From: Pararhizobium gei
GTDB taxonomy: Bacteria > Pseudomonadota > Alphaproteobacteria > Rhizobiales > Rhizobiaceae
Assembly: GCF_029223885.1 (NCBI RefSeq)
Contig: NZ_CP119409.1
Location: forward strand, 2,630,001 to 2,694,000
Reading direction: 5' to 3'
Length of the DNA: 64,000 bases
In this document: positions 49,239-59,300 of the stretch, piece after piece
How positions within the stretch are numbered: the stretch's first letter is position 1
How the letters are laid out: the number at the start of each line of letters is the position of its first letter
Notes under the pieces: generated by a model
The model's input: only the letters and a program-made list of their open reading frames with translations
Database searches by the model: none
What the model was told of the DNA's origin: nothing
Position numbers and translations under genes: made by a program

Positions 49239-49667
49239 TCAGCGGGTCACGACGATCCGCGTATTCTTCAAGCCGTTCCGGCTGGCGAGCGAAAAGAACG
49301 CCGCCGCATCGTCTGGATGAAGACGGATGCAGCCATGTGAAGCCGGACGGCCGAGACGCTTCAGGTCGTATGTGGCGTGTACGGCATATCCGCCGTTGAA
49401 AAACACCGCAAATGGCATGGGCGCATTGTCGTATTTGCGCGACCGATGATGGCGCGACAGCCATTTTGCGCGCCAGCTGCCCTTTGGCGTGACGTAACCC
49501 TTGCGGGCCGTCGAAACCTTCCACCGATAACGGACAATGCCGTTCTGCGAGACGACCATGGTTTGAGACGAAAGACTGATATTGGCAGTAAGATTGGCGG
49601 CAAAGGCGGGAACCGCTTGGAAGACCATGAAAGAAAGCGCCAGAATGGCCATAACGAAGCTGCGCAT
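49239..49667 (-). CDS. L,D-transpeptidase (YkuD family), secreted
   Basis: Cross-links or modifies peptidoglycan in the periplasm. 142 aa with a signal peptide (MRSFVMAILALSFMVFQAVPA, cleaved near FA-AN). The YkuD active site SHGCIRLHPDDA (near residues 111-122) contains the nucleophile Cys and nearby His. The chain is short and single-domain, without a LysM-type binding domain. It lies alone between the acpXL region and cobD, on the same strand. In rhizobia such enzymes also attach proteins or Braun-type lipoprotein; which applies is unknown. Confidence 0.88.
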   Translation of the reverse strand: MRSFVMAILALSFMVFQAVPAFAANLTANISLSSQTMVVSQNGIVRYRWKVSTARKGYVTPKGSWRAKWLSRHHRSRKYDNAPMPFAVFFNGGYAVHATYDLKRLGRPASHGCIRLHPDDAAAFFSLASRNGLKNTRIVVTR

Positions 49668-49813
49668 AAGGTCCCCCTCAGGACGAAATATGATTTTTAC
49701 TGAAAAGTACGCAAGGACAAAACTTAGACGACGAGAAATGACATCGGCTTAATACGAATGGGAAACAGATCATTAAAAATGACACTGGTGTCGTCAATAG
49801 ACAGTATTTCAAA

Positions 49814-50791
49814 CTATAAGGAAAGGAGCGCCGCCAAAGCGGTAACCCCGAACAGCATCCCGCATGCAGCATAGAATATCGCAACGCCCCGATCGACATC
49901 GCCGGCCGTGGCGACGGGACGTCCTGCAGCATGGATCATCGGCTCCTGGACCAGGGAACCGGAATAGATGCGTGGCCCGGCCAGTTGAAGACCGAGCGCG
50001 CCAGCCATCGCGGCTTCCGGCCAGCCGGAATTCGGCGAACGGTGAAGACCATGGTCCCGCAGGGCTGCATCCATGGCGCTGCGCCCTGCACCGCGGCTGA
50101 CGCTCGCTGCTGCACCGGCGGCAATCAGAAGAACTGAAAACCGAGCAGGCACAAGGTTGGCCAGATCGTCGAGGCGCGCCGATGCCCAGCCGAAATACAG
50201 ATATTTTTCGTTTTTGTGGCCGATCATCGAATCGGCGGTGTTCAACATCTTGTAGGCAAAAAGACCCGGAAGACCGAATAACGCATACCAGAACGCCGGG
50301 GCAACGACACCGTCGGAGAAATTCTCGGCGAGGCTTTCGATCGCGGCCCGGCAGACGGCCGGTTCGTCCAGCGTTTCCGGATCGCGGCCGACGATCATTG
50401 ACACCGCCTGTCTTCCCCCCGCAAGACCGTGCGATCTCAAGCCGGAAGCAACACGTCCGACGTGATCGGCAAGGCTTTTCTGCGCAAGAAAGACCGCGAC
50501 CACAAGCGCTTCCAGGGCGATCCCGGCAAGCCCCAGCGGCATCAGCAACCAATGCAGCAGCCAGCCGCAGGCGAAGCTCCACAGGAGAAGCAGGAGAATG
50601 ACGACAAGGCCACCAAGCCTGCGCTTGTCGCTGCCGACCGGCGGACGGTTGAAGCGTCCGTCGGCCCAGCCGATCATTGCGCCGAACAGCACGATCGGAT
50701 GCGGCAGCCGGCGCCAGAGCCAGTCCGGATCACCGAAGACACGATCGAGAATCAGAGCAACCGACAGGACAAGAAAGATTTCGGTCGACAT
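49814..50791 (-). CDS. cobD: Adenosylcobinamide-phosphate synthase CobD
   Basis: Membrane protein that couples adenosylcobyric acid to (R)-1-amino-2-propanol phosphate in cobalamin assembly. The frame is open further, but the ATG at 50791 begins the family's N-terminus MSTEIFLVLSVALILDRVFG and gives 325 aa. Its core motif ENFSDGVVAPAFWYALFGLPG (residues about 156-176) and several hydrophobic segments are present. It is the last gene of the cobE-A-B-C-D operon, 11 bases after cobC. Confidence 0.9.
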   Translation of the reverse strand: MSTEIFLVLSVALILDRVFGDPDWLWRRLPHPIVLFGAMIGWADGRFNRPPVGSDKRRLGGLVVILLLLLWSFACGWLLHWLLMPLGLAGIALEALVVAVFLAQKSLADHVGRVASGLRSHGLAGGRQAVSMIVGRDPETLDEPAVCRAAIESLAENFSDGVVAPAFWYALFGLPGLFAYKMLNTADSMIGHKNEKYLYFGWASARLDDLANLVPARFSVLLIAAGAAASVSRGAGRSAMDAALRDHGLHRSPNSGWPEAAMAGALGLQLAGPRIYSGSLVQEPMIHAAGRPVATAGDVDRGVAIFYAACGMLFGVTALAALLSL

Positions 50792-50802
50792 GCAGGGTCC
50801 GT

Positions 50803-51822
50803 TCAGGCGGTATCGAAGTGGCGCAAGGCTTCTCTCAACCGTGTATCGCCTGCGGCGTCGGGCGCAAGACCCACCCTCAACCAGAACGGTGCATAGTCGA
50901 ACTTTCTCGTCAGGATTTTTGCGCGGCACAGATGCGCGTGCAGCCGGTCAGCATGATCATGGACAACGAGCGAAAATAGAGCGGTGCCGCCGACGGGGAG
51001 CAACCCTGCTTCCGTCAGAACGCCATCCAGTGCCGTCTTGCGCTCTCGAATGAGGGCGTGAACAGCGTGCCGATTGCCGGTGAGCAATGATGCGGCGATG
51101 CTCAGCGCAGGCCCCGAGACCGGCCAGGGTCCGAGCCATTCCTCAAAGGGGGAGAGAACCGGCGCGGCGGCAATGACGAAACCGAGCCTCAATCCTGCCA
51201 GCCCGAAGAATTTGCCGAACGAGCGGAAGACGATGAGGTTTGGGTGGTCATGGACCAGCGATGCCGCGCTCCGCTCCGGCTGCATGTCGCCGAAGGCTTC
51301 ATCGACCAGGAGCAGGCCGCCGGTCTGCGCCAAACCTCGCGCCATGCCTGAGATGTCCTGCACGGAAAAGGCCCGGCCCGTCGGGTTGTTCGGGTTGACG
51401 AGCACGACCATCCCGTGATCCGCGAGCCCTTGCCCGATGGCTTCGACCCCGATGGTTTCGACAGGATCGATGACAAAGCCCCCAGCGTCAAAGACCCGGG
51501 CATATTCGCCATAGGTCGGCGTGAAGATCGCGACGCGGCGGCCAGGCACGACCAGTCGGGGCAAAAGCTGGATGACTGACTGGGTTCCCGGGACGGGCAA
51601 TGGCCGAATGCCGCCCGAGCCGTAGTAGTGGGCTGCAGCCGTCCTCGCCGCATCGGCAAGATAGGCATCCGGCAGCCTGTGCCAGGCTTCGGGCGGGATA
51701 GGCGGCAGCGCGACCGGATTGGGATTGATACCGGTGGAAAGATCGAGCCAGTCCTTCGGATCGCCACCGTAGAGGCTTGCCGCTTCCGTGATGCCGCCGC
51801 CATGAATGATCGGAGAAGGCAT
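50803..51822 (-). CDS. cobC: L-threonine-O-3-phosphate decarboxylase CobC
   Basis: Pyridoxal-phosphate enzyme that makes the aminopropanol phosphate for CobD. 339 aa. ATG at 51822 overlaps the cobB stop (TGATG). The PLP Lys lies in FRSFGKFFGLAGLRLG (near residues 200-215), and the aminotransferase fold markers NPNNPTGRAFS and LLLVDEAFGD are in place. It lies one base inside cobB and before cobD, in the same operon. Confidence 0.9.
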   Translation of the reverse strand: MPSPIIHGGGITEAASLYGGDPKDWLDLSTGINPNPVALPPIPPEAWHRLPDAYLADAARTAAAHYYGSGGIRPLPVPGTQSVIQLLPRLVVPGRRVAIFTPTYGEYARVFDAGGFVIDPVETIGVEAIGQGLADHGMVVLVNPNNPTGRAFSVQDISGMARGLAQTGGLLLVDEAFGDMQPERSAASLVHDHPNLIVFRSFGKFFGLAGLRLGFVIAAAPVLSPFEEWLGPWPVSGPALSIAASLLTGNRHAVHALIRERKTALDGVLTEAGLLPVGGTALFSLVVHDHADRLHAHLCRAKILTRKFDYAPFWLRVGLAPDAAGDTRLREALRHFDTA

Positions 51823-53120
51823 CAAGCCGCCCTGTCGATGATATGCATGAAGGACCCGGCGACCATGCCGCGCCGCAAGCCGGCAGGACCCAGCCGTGTC
51901 TCCGCGGCGTCCGCCGTGTCGAACAGCCGGTCGGCATCCCCTTCGGATACGATCGAGGCATAGTGAAATTCATGTGCCATCAACGGCCCGTCGAAGAAGC
52001 TGGCATCAAGCGGGCTCACACGCCGATAGCCGAGGTGACGCTTGCGTTCGGCAAAGCTCGTCACCAGCGGCAGGAAGCCAAGCATTTCGTGGCGAATGCC
52101 GTCGGCCGCGACGAGGCCCTCACCGAGTGTCATGTAGCCGCCGCATTCGCCGAAAATACGGGCTCCCCGGTCCCGGGCGTCGATCATGCCGGCTCTGAAA
52201 CGACCGGCATGTGCCAAAGCCGCGGCGTGAAGCTCCGGGTAACCACCAGGCAGATAGACCGCATCGGCGTCCGCGTCCGGCCCTTCATCGGCAAGCGGCG
52301 AGAAGAACGACATCTCGGCGCCCGCCCGCTGCCAGCCTGAGAGAAGATGCTCGTAACAGAAGGCAAAGGCGATATCGCGGGCGATCGCGATCGTCTGTCC
52401 GAGCGGCTTCAGCGGCATTGCCGGGCAAGCGGGCGGATGCGCCATGCCCGTCTGCGTCACAGCGAGGATGGCATCCAGATCGCATTGTTCAACAACCATC
52501 CGCGCCGCATTCTGGATGAACAGATCGAGGTCGCCATGTTCTCCGGCCTGCACGAGCCCGAGGTGACGTTCGGGCAGCTTCAGGGTCTTGTGCTGTCTCA
52601 GCGCCCCGAGGATAGGCATATCTATGGACGCCAGCGCGACACGCAGCATCGCCTCGTGACGCTCGCTGCCGACCTTGTTGAGGATGACGCCGGCGATATG
52701 GATGTCCGCCCGGTAACCGGCAAAGCCGCTGACAAGCGCCGCCACGGAATGGGCCATGCGGCCGCAATCGACGACGAGGATGACGGGAAGACCGAGGAGC
52801 GCCGCGAGATCGGCCGGCGAGCCCCTGCCGTCTACCGCCGCGTCGTAAAGCCCCATCATGGCCTCGATGACAAGTGTTTCGCCGCCTGCGGTCGCTTCCG
52901 CGGCGTTGCTCAGCAGAAGATCGGCACGCATCGCCCAGGGGTCGTAGTTCAGGCAAGGACGCCCGGAGGCCGCCGTATGGAAGGCAGGATCGATATAGTC
53001 CGGCCCGGCCTTGCCCGGCGCCAGACGCACGTTGCGGTCTCTCAACGCCCGCATCAGCCCAAGCGTAATCGTCGTCTTTCCGGATCCGGAGGACGGTGCG
53101 GCGATCAGGAAACCTGTCAT
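51822..53120 (-). CDS. cobB: Cobyrinic acid a,c-diamide synthase CobB
   Basis: Amidates hydrogenobyrinic acid at the a and c side chains using glutamine and ATP. ATG at 53120 gives 432 aa, the standard size. N-terminal ATP site SSGSGKTTITLGLMRAL (about residues 9-25) and the C-terminal glutaminase with VYLPGGYPELHA, nucleophile Cys in FGECGGYMTLGEGL and the His-containing HEFHYAS. It overlaps cobA by ATGA and cobC by TGATG. Confidence 0.93.
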   Translation of the reverse strand: MTGFLIAAPSSGSGKTTITLGLMRALRDRNVRLAPGKAGPDYIDPAFHTAASGRPCLNYDPWAMRADLLLSNAAEATAGGETLVIEAMMGLYDAAVDGRGSPADLAALLGLPVILVVDCGRMAHSVAALVSGFAGYRADIHIAGVILNKVGSERHEAMLRVALASIDMPILGALRQHKTLKLPERHLGLVQAGEHGDLDLFIQNAARMVVEQCDLDAILAVTQTGMAHPPACPAMPLKPLGQTIAIARDIAFAFCYEHLLSGWQRAGAEMSFFSPLADEGPDADADAVYLPGGYPELHAAALAHAGRFRAGMIDARDRGARIFGECGGYMTLGEGLVAADGIRHEMLGFLPLVTSFAERKRHLGYRRVSPLDASFFDGPLMAHEFHYASIVSEGDADRLFDTADAAETRLGPAGLRRGMVAGSFMHIIDRAA

Positions 53121-53959
53121 GCCCCGCCCCTGACTGCACGGCTGGCAAAGGGATCGCCGACCAGCACCCGCCCCTCCAGTGCGCCCATCCAATCGAGCGA
53201 TTGGCGCAACAGCACAACCTCGCCGACGACAACGATGGCCGGCGGCTGAAGTCCGGACGCGACAACGTCGGCCTCGGCCCGGCCCAAGGTCGTTTCAAGC
53301 ACTGTCTGCTCGCGGGTTGCAGCATTGCAGACGAAAGCAACGGGCTCGTCCGGTGACCGCCCAGCCGCAATAAGATTGCTGGCGATCTGGCCGATATGCT
53401 TCATGGCCATATACATGACGATGACGGGTGAGCCCTTGGCGATACCCTCCCAGTTGATGCGATCGGGAACGAGACCGGACGAATCATGGCCCGTCAGAAA
53501 GGTGACGGCGTGATTGACCTCGCGATGCGTCACCGGAATGCCGGCATAGGCCAAACCACCGATGCCGGCGGTAATGCCGGGCACGATGCGGAACGAAACG
53601 CCATGCTCGACCAGCGTCAAGGCCTCTTCGCCGCCCCGTCCGAAAACGAAGGGATCGCCGCCCTTCAGCCTGAGAACGCGTTTGCCCTGCCGTGCAAGCT
53701 CCACCAGGCGAAGCGAGATGTCACGCTGCTTCGGCGACGGCTTCCCGCCGCGTTTTCCCGCGAACTCCAGAACGGCGCCGGGCTTGGAGAGCGCCAGACA
53801 ATCCGAATTGACGAGCGCATCATGGACGATGACATCTGCCTGGCGCAGCGCATTGACCGCATGCAGCGTCAACAGGCCGGGATCGCCGGGACCGGCGCCG
53901 ACGAGCCAGACGGACCCGGGATCAATGTTCGGCAGCCCTGAAAACAGCGCGTCGCTCAT
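53117..53959 (-). CDS. cobA: Uroporphyrinogen-III C-methyltransferase CobA
   Basis: Methylates uroporphyrinogen III at C2 and C7 with S-adenosylmethionine to start the corrin path. ATG at 53959 gives 280 aa. SAM-binding motifs: VWLVGAGPGDPGLLTLHAV (about residues 17-35) and RLKGGDPFVFGRGGEEA (about 96-112), then GIPVTHREVNHAVTFLTGH. It overlaps cobE and cobB by four bases each (ATGA). It lacks the CysG dehydrogenase part, so it is the single-domain enzyme of cobalamin synthesis. Confidence 0.93.
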   Translation of the reverse strand: MSDALFSGLPNIDPGSVWLVGAGPGDPGLLTLHAVNALRQADVIVHDALVNSDCLALSKPGAVLEFAGKRGGKPSPKQRDISLRLVELARQGKRVLRLKGGDPFVFGRGGEEALTLVEHGVSFRIVPGITAGIGGLAYAGIPVTHREVNHAVTFLTGHDSSGLVPDRINWEGIAKGSPVIVMYMAMKHIGQIASNLIAAGRSPDEPVAFVCNAATREQTVLETTLGRAEADVVASGLQPPAIVVVGEVVLLRQSLDWMGALEGRVLVGDPFASRAVRGGA

Positions 53960-54477
53960 GATGCGGTCTCTGGCGAGATCGCCTGCCAACGACCTGAATC
54001 GGATTGTGAAGACCGCGATTCTCTTTCGTCAAAACCCGCAGCAAACCGTTGATCCCACCCATAAACGTCGCCTTGCGCGATTGCCACCGTGGCACGCGCC
54101 GACTTGATCTTCGGGACGACCAGTCGGCTTGAGCCACCTGCGGCGGCGAGCGCCGCAGCCTCCGCCACGCCATGACAGCCGGTCAGGGCAAAGACGATAT
54201 CGGACGGTGTCTGCAGCTTGTCTTTCTCGGCCGCAAGTTTTGCCGCATCGAACACCTCGAAGGGAACGGCAAAATATTCGGCGGCGGCCATCATCGCGGG
54301 TTCGGCGGCACGGACATCGAGCGAGGCAATGCAGGACAGCGCCTGCCGGCCGATGCCGGCAGCCTCCATCGCCGCCTCGGCCAGCCGGATCAGTTCATCA
54401 CCCGGCGTTCCGCGCTCGCAGCCAAGCCCCAGCGCGAAAATTGTGTGCCGGGCAGGATCTCCGCTCTGTGACTGCAT
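53956..54477 (-). CDS. cobE: Cobalamin biosynthesis protein CobE
   Basis: A small corrin-pathway protein, related to the C-terminal part of CbiG. The ATG at 54477 is preferred: GGGAGG lies about 11 bases upstream and the chain then begins with the CobE-like segment HTIFALGLGCERGTP (the longer start at 54540 adds 21 residues with no support). 173 aa. Its strand ALTGCHGVAEAAALAAAGG and the later segment LVVPKIKSARATVAIA are typical. Role in the operon is unsettled in the literature. First gene of the cobE-A-B-C-D operon, overlapping cobA by ATGA. Confidence 0.8.
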   Translation of the reverse strand: MQSQSGDPARHTIFALGLGCERGTPGDELIRLAEAAMEAAGIGRQALSCIASLDVRAAEPAMMAAAEYFAVPFEVFDAAKLAAEKDKLQTPSDIVFALTGCHGVAEAAALAAAGGSSRLVVPKIKSARATVAIAQGDVYGWDQRFAAGFDERESRSSQSDSGRWQAISPETAS

Positions 54478-54821
54478 CCGAAAGACGGCCTCCCGCGCCA
54501 AAACAATCATGCGCGGGCCTGCGAAGCCGTTGAACTTCACAGTGATTGGACAGCACCGGATGGAAGCCCCCTGACTGGGTCGGCCGCACCGGACGCTCTT
54601 TCAGCCTATCGGAATAGGCACCGTCGCATCGGAGCATTGTTACCGGAGGGAAAAGGGCCGGTCAAACCGGTTTGCGGCGTTCACCCTGCCGCCTGCGCCA
54701 TGGCGTGGATATAAGGTCAGGCATTAAATTGCATCGGGCGACCTATGCTTTCCCTACCCGGTCTGACAAAGAGGGCACGAATTGTCGCATCCATGAATCG
54801 CCACATCGTCGAGTTCCCGCC
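54478..54821. other. Divergent control region, no B12 box
   Basis: 344 bases between cobE and the TSUP gene. On the minus strand several hairpins can form (for example CCTATTCCGATAGG at 54605-54618), so the cobE leader may be structured, but no cobalamin-riboswitch B12 box is present. No gene is supported here. Confidence 0.5.
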
Positions 54822-55607
54822 TTGCAAGACCTTGCGCTACACCTTTTCGCCCTTCTCTTCCTCGCAGCCTTTCTCGCCGGCTTCATCGATTCCATTGCCG
54901 GCGGCGGCGGGATGATCTCCATTCCCGCCATGCTGCTGGCCGGCATTCCGCCGCTGGAAACGCTTGGCACGAACAAGCTGCAATCCCTGTTCGGCTCGGG
55001 CTCCGCAACGATCGCTTATGCGCGCAGCGGCCATGTCGATCTGCGCGGGCAGATGCCGATGGCCGCCACCTCGGCGCTCGGTGCGGCACTCGGCGCCGTG
55101 CTCGCGACCTTCGTGCCGGGCGACGTCTTGAAAGTGCTTCTGCCCTTTCTGCTGATGGCGATCGCGCTCTATTTCGCGTTCAAGCCGAATGTCGGCGATG
55201 TCGACAGGTCGCAACGGATGACATCGTTTGTGTTTTCGTTGACGCTGGTGCCACTGATCGGCTTTTATGACGGGGTCTTCGGTCCCGGCACCGGCTCGTT
55301 TTTCATGCTCGCCTTCATCGCCCTTGCCGGCTTTGGCGTGCTGAAAGCGACGGCCCACACGAAATTCCTCAACTTCGGCTCCAATCTCGGCGCCTTCGTC
55401 GTTTTCGTCTTTTATGGCGTCGTGTTGTGGAAGGTCGGCCTGATCATGGGCGCCGGCCAGTTCGCCGGAGCGCAGGTCGGCTCGCGCTTTGCGATGAAGA
55501 ACGGCGCCCGAATCATCAAGCCGTTGCTCGTCATCACCTCCATTGCGCTCGCAATCCGGCTTCTGGCCGATCCGGCGCATCCGATCCGGCTGTGGCTCGG
55601 TCTCTGA
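54822..55607 (+). CDS. TSUP-family permease (TauE/SafE type)
   Basis: A membrane protein of about 261 aa with eight or so hydrophobic segments. The TTG at 54822 is the most plausible start: the first segment LHLFALLFLAAFLAGFIDSI follows at once; the longer frame upstream encodes non-membrane sequence. The TSUP hallmark IAGGGGMISIPAML appears near residues 24-37, with LGTNKLQSLFGSGSATIAY after. Members move sulfite, sulfonates or related anions; this one lies between cobE and cobO, so a metal or sulfur role linked to cobalamin is possible but unproven. Confidence 0.82.
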   Translation: MQDLALHLFALLFLAAFLAGFIDSIAGGGGMISIPAMLLAGIPPLETLGTNKLQSLFGSGSATIAYARSGHVDLRGQMPMAATSALGAALGAVLATFVPGDVLKVLLPFLLMAIALYFAFKPNVGDVDRSQRMTSFVFSLTLVPLIGFYDGVFGPGTGSFFMLAFIALAGFGVLKATAHTKFLNFGSNLGAFVVFVFYGVVLWKVGLIMGAGQFAGAQVGSRFAMKNGARIIKPLLVITSIALAIRLLADPAHPIRLWLGL

Positions 55608-55620
55608 GCGCCCGGCCTTT

Positions 55621-56268
55621 TCAGTATTCGACCCCGACCTGCGCCTTGATGCCGGAGCGGAAAGGATGCTTGATCAGCTCCATTTCAGTGACCAGATCGG
55701 CCACCTCGATCAGCTCTTCCTTGGCATTGCGACCGGTCAGAACGACATGGGTCATGGGCGGCTTCTCATCTTTTAGAAACTGCACGACCTCGGCGACATC
55801 GATATAGTCGTAGCGCAGCGCAATGTTGATTTCGTCGAGCAGCACCATGGAATTGCGCTCGTCGCGAATCAGCTCCTTGGCCTTTTCCCAGGCCTTGTGC
55901 GCCATGGCGACGTCGCGTGACCGGTCCTGCGTTTCCCAGGTGAACCCCTCGCCCAGCGTATAGAACTGGCAGACATCGCCGAAATGTTTCTCGATCAGGT
56001 CGCGTTCGCCGGTCTGCCAGGCGCCCTTGATGAACTGGACGACGGCAGACGGCATGCCGTGGGCGATGTGGCGGAAGATCATGCCAAAACCGGCCGTCGA
56101 CTTGCCCTTGCCCTTGCCGGTGTTGACGATGATCAGGCCCTTCCGGTCCGTTTTGGTCGCCATGATTTTTTCGCGCGCGGTCTTCTTCTTCGCCATTTTC
56201 ATGGCATGGCGGGCCTCGTCCTGGACGGGAACGGTCTCGGTTGCCGATACGTCTTCTTCGTTCATCAT
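55621..56268 (-). CDS. cobO: Corrinoid adenosyltransferase CobO
   Basis: Attaches the adenosyl group from ATP to the corrin cobalt. ATG at 56268 after GAGAGGACAC. 215 aa. The ATP site GLIIVNTGKGKGKSTAGFGM lies at residues about 44-63. The N-terminal 40 residues (SATETVPVQDEARHAMKMAKKK) are an extension not needed for the core fold. The C-terminal half holds the corrin-contact segment MVLLDEINIALRYDYID. Last gene of the riboswitch operon cobP-W-N-O; convergent with the TSUP gene. Confidence 0.92.
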   Translation of the reverse strand: MMNEEDVSATETVPVQDEARHAMKMAKKKTAREKIMATKTDRKGLIIVNTGKGKGKSTAGFGMIFRHIAHGMPSAVVQFIKGAWQTGERDLIEKHFGDVCQFYTLGEGFTWETQDRSRDVAMAHKAWEKAKELIRDERNSMVLLDEINIALRYDYIDVAEVVQFLKDEKPPMTHVVLTGRNAKEELIEVADLVTEMELIKHPFRSGIKAQVGVEY

Positions 56269-56313
56269 GTGTCCTCTCAGAATCCGATTTTTATAAATGC
56301 GGCCTTTTGTGAC

Positions 56314-59300
56314 CTATTCCGCAGCCACCGGTCGGCCCTGCAGCTCGAAGCGGGCCGAATTCGACCGCGGCGACCACAGCCCCCGGTCGATCGCCTCCAT
56401 CAATTTTTCTCTCATCTCGCGAAATGCCGCCGGGTTCTTGTCTTCCATGAAGCGCCGGACACGCTCGTCCATCACATAGGCCTGATAGACCGCCTCGAAG
56501 TGATGGTCGCGCACGGCGCCGGTCGTCGCCGCGAAGGCGAACATGTAGTCGACGGTCGCCGCCATCTCGAAGGCGCCCTTGTAGCCATGGCGCATGACGC
56601 CCTCGATCCATTTCGGATTGACCACGCGCCCGCGCACGATGCGGCCGATTTCCTCTTCCAGCGAGCGGATCACCGGTTTTTCCGGCCGCGAATGGTCGTT
56701 GTGGTAGATAACGGGCCGGCGGCCGGCCATCTCCTCCACGGCAAGGCTCATGCCGCCTTCGAACTGGTAATAGTCGTCGCTGTCGAGCAGGTCGTGCTCG
56801 CGGTTGTCCTGGTTCTGCACGACGGCCTCGACGGTCTTCAGCCGCGCTTCGAGCAGCCCGCGTTCGGCCTTCCCGTCCTCGCCGGCGCCATAGGCATAGC
56901 TTCCCCAGGTGAGATAGGCATCGGCAAGATCGGTTTTGCTCTCCCAGCCCTTCTCATCCATGACAGCCTGCAACCCGGCGCCATAGGCGCCCGGTTTCGC
57001 GCCGAAGACGCGGTAGGACGCACGCCGCGCCGCCTCCTTCGGCGACAGGCCGGAGGCTTCGAGTTCTGCCGTCTGCAGCCGCATCCGCGCTGCGATCATA
57101 TTGTCTGCATCCTCCTCCTCAAGCGCGCCGACCGCCCGGATGGCGGTGTCGAACAGCGCGATCTGATCGGGAAAGGCGTCGCGGAAGAAGCCGGAGATGC
57201 GCAGGGTCACATCGACACGCGGACGGCCAAGCACCGCCAGCGGCAGGATTTCATAGCCGGTAACCCGGCGGGACATCATGTCCCAGACAGGCTTGGTTCC
57301 AATCAGCGCCATCGCCTGGGCGATGTCGTCACCACCGGTGCGCATGTTCGACGTGCCCCAGGCAGTCAGGCCGATCGAGGTCGGCCAGTCGCCGTGATCC
57401 TGCAGGTAGCGGCGAATCAAAAGGTCTGCCGATTTCTTGCCGAGTTCGAACGCCGCCGGCGTCGGCACCGCGCGGCTGTCGACGGAGTAGAAATTCCGGC
57501 CCGTCGGCAGCACATCCGGCCGTCCGCGCGTCGGTGCACCGGAGGGACCGGGCGCGACGAACCGTCCGTCGAGCCCTGCCATCAGCGCGGCGATCTCGGC
57601 CGGACCGGATTGCACGATGGACGGCTTGAGGCGTGTTTCGACCTCGTCGAGCACGGTCCGGGTGACCGGCCAGTCCGGCGGGCATGGCACTTCGCCGGAG
57701 ACAAATTTCGCGGCCAGAAGCTCGATCCGTTCCACCGCGTCCCCGGCGGTGCGCCACGGGGCGTCCGTCTGGTCGTCGAGTATGGCGGGTTTGTCGCCGG
57801 CCCAGGGGTCGGAGAGGACGCAGTCGAGGGGATCGAAGAGTCGCTCCGGATTGATCTCCCCCCTTGTGGGGGAGATGTCGGCCCGGCCGACAGAGGGGGG
57901 TATGGCAGACTCTGAACTGGAGGAGGCTTTACCCCGCTCTGTCTTGTCGGACATCTTCCCCACAAGCGGGGAGATCAATGAGGAGATTTCCAGCCGGGCA
58001 TCCCGCGCAATCGCCCGCTGCAGGCTCATGTCGCGCCCCTCGCCCTGCCCGCGCGGCACCCGTGCAAGTGCCACCGTCAAATCGGTCAGCAGACGTCCCT
58101 CGGGAGCCACGCCAAACACATGCAGGCCGTCACGAATCTGTAGCTCCTTGAGGTCGCAGAGATAGGCGTCGAGCTTTTCGAGCGCCTTGTCCTCACCATC
58201 AGCCTGTTCGATCCCGGCATCCTGATCGAGGCCGATATCGCGAACGAGATCGAGGATCTGACCGCTCAGAAGCCGCAATCGGCGCGGATCGCCGCCGGCC
58301 GCATCGTAATATTCATCGACCAGCGCCTCCAGATCCTTCAACGGGCCGTAGGATTCGGCACGCGTCAGGGGCGGTGTCAGGTGATCGATAATGACGGCGC
58401 TGGTGCGGCGCTTGGCCTGCGTGCCCTCGCCCGGATCGTTGACGATGAACGGATAGAGATGCGGCATCGGGCCGAGGACAGCTTCCGGATAACAGGTCTC
58501 GGACAAGGCCAGCGCCTTGCCGGGCAGCCATTCGAGATTGCCGTGCTTGCCCATGTGGATGATCGCATGCGCCCCATAGTCCTGCCGCAGGAAGGCGTAG
58601 AAGGCGAGATAGCCATGCGGCGGCACGAGATCAGGCGAATGATAGGTTTCCTTCGGATCGATGTTGTAGCCGCGCGCCGGCTGGATACCGATCAGCGTCC
58701 TGCCGAAGCGCGCCAGCGGCAGGGCAAAGCAGCCGTGTCGGAAGAAGGGATCGCTCTCCGGCTCACCCCATTTGTCACGCACTTGATTCTGAATCTGAAC
58801 CGGAAGAGACGCAAAGAAGCTGTTGTAATCACAAAGTGAAAACGTCTCGCGGATGTCGCAATCGACGCGGACGGAGTTGGTCGGGCCGCGCATGAGGTGG
58901 TCGATCAGCGCGTCACCGCTCGCTGGAATATCATCAATGCCGTAGCCGGCGGCGGCCATGGCCTTCAGCACTTCGATGGTGCCGGCAGGTGTATCGAGGC
59001 CGACGCCATTGCCGAGACGCCCGTCGCGGTTCGGATAATTTGCGAGAATGATCGCAACACGGCGGTCGCCGGCAGCGGTGCGGCGGAGCTTCGCCCAGTT
59101 GGCGGCGAGTGCCGCTGCGAAGGCAACACGGTCGGTCACGGGCTCATGGCCGACGATGTTGGCCTCGACGGCGCTGTCATAGACCGCTGCGGCCTTGAAG
59201 GACACCGCCCGCGACAGGATGCGGCCATCGACCTCCGGCAGCGCGACGTTCATCGCGAGGTCTCGCGCCATCAGCCCCTGCGCCGAGGCTTGCCAGGCGG

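Noticed and set aside
54478..54821. Possible second cobalamin riboswitch before cobE
   Set aside because: Hairpins can form, but there is no B12 box or other conserved block, so it was not called.
55984..57915. 643-codon plus-strand frame across cobO and cobN
   Set aside because: Antisense to two well-identified cob genes and has no recognisable domain.
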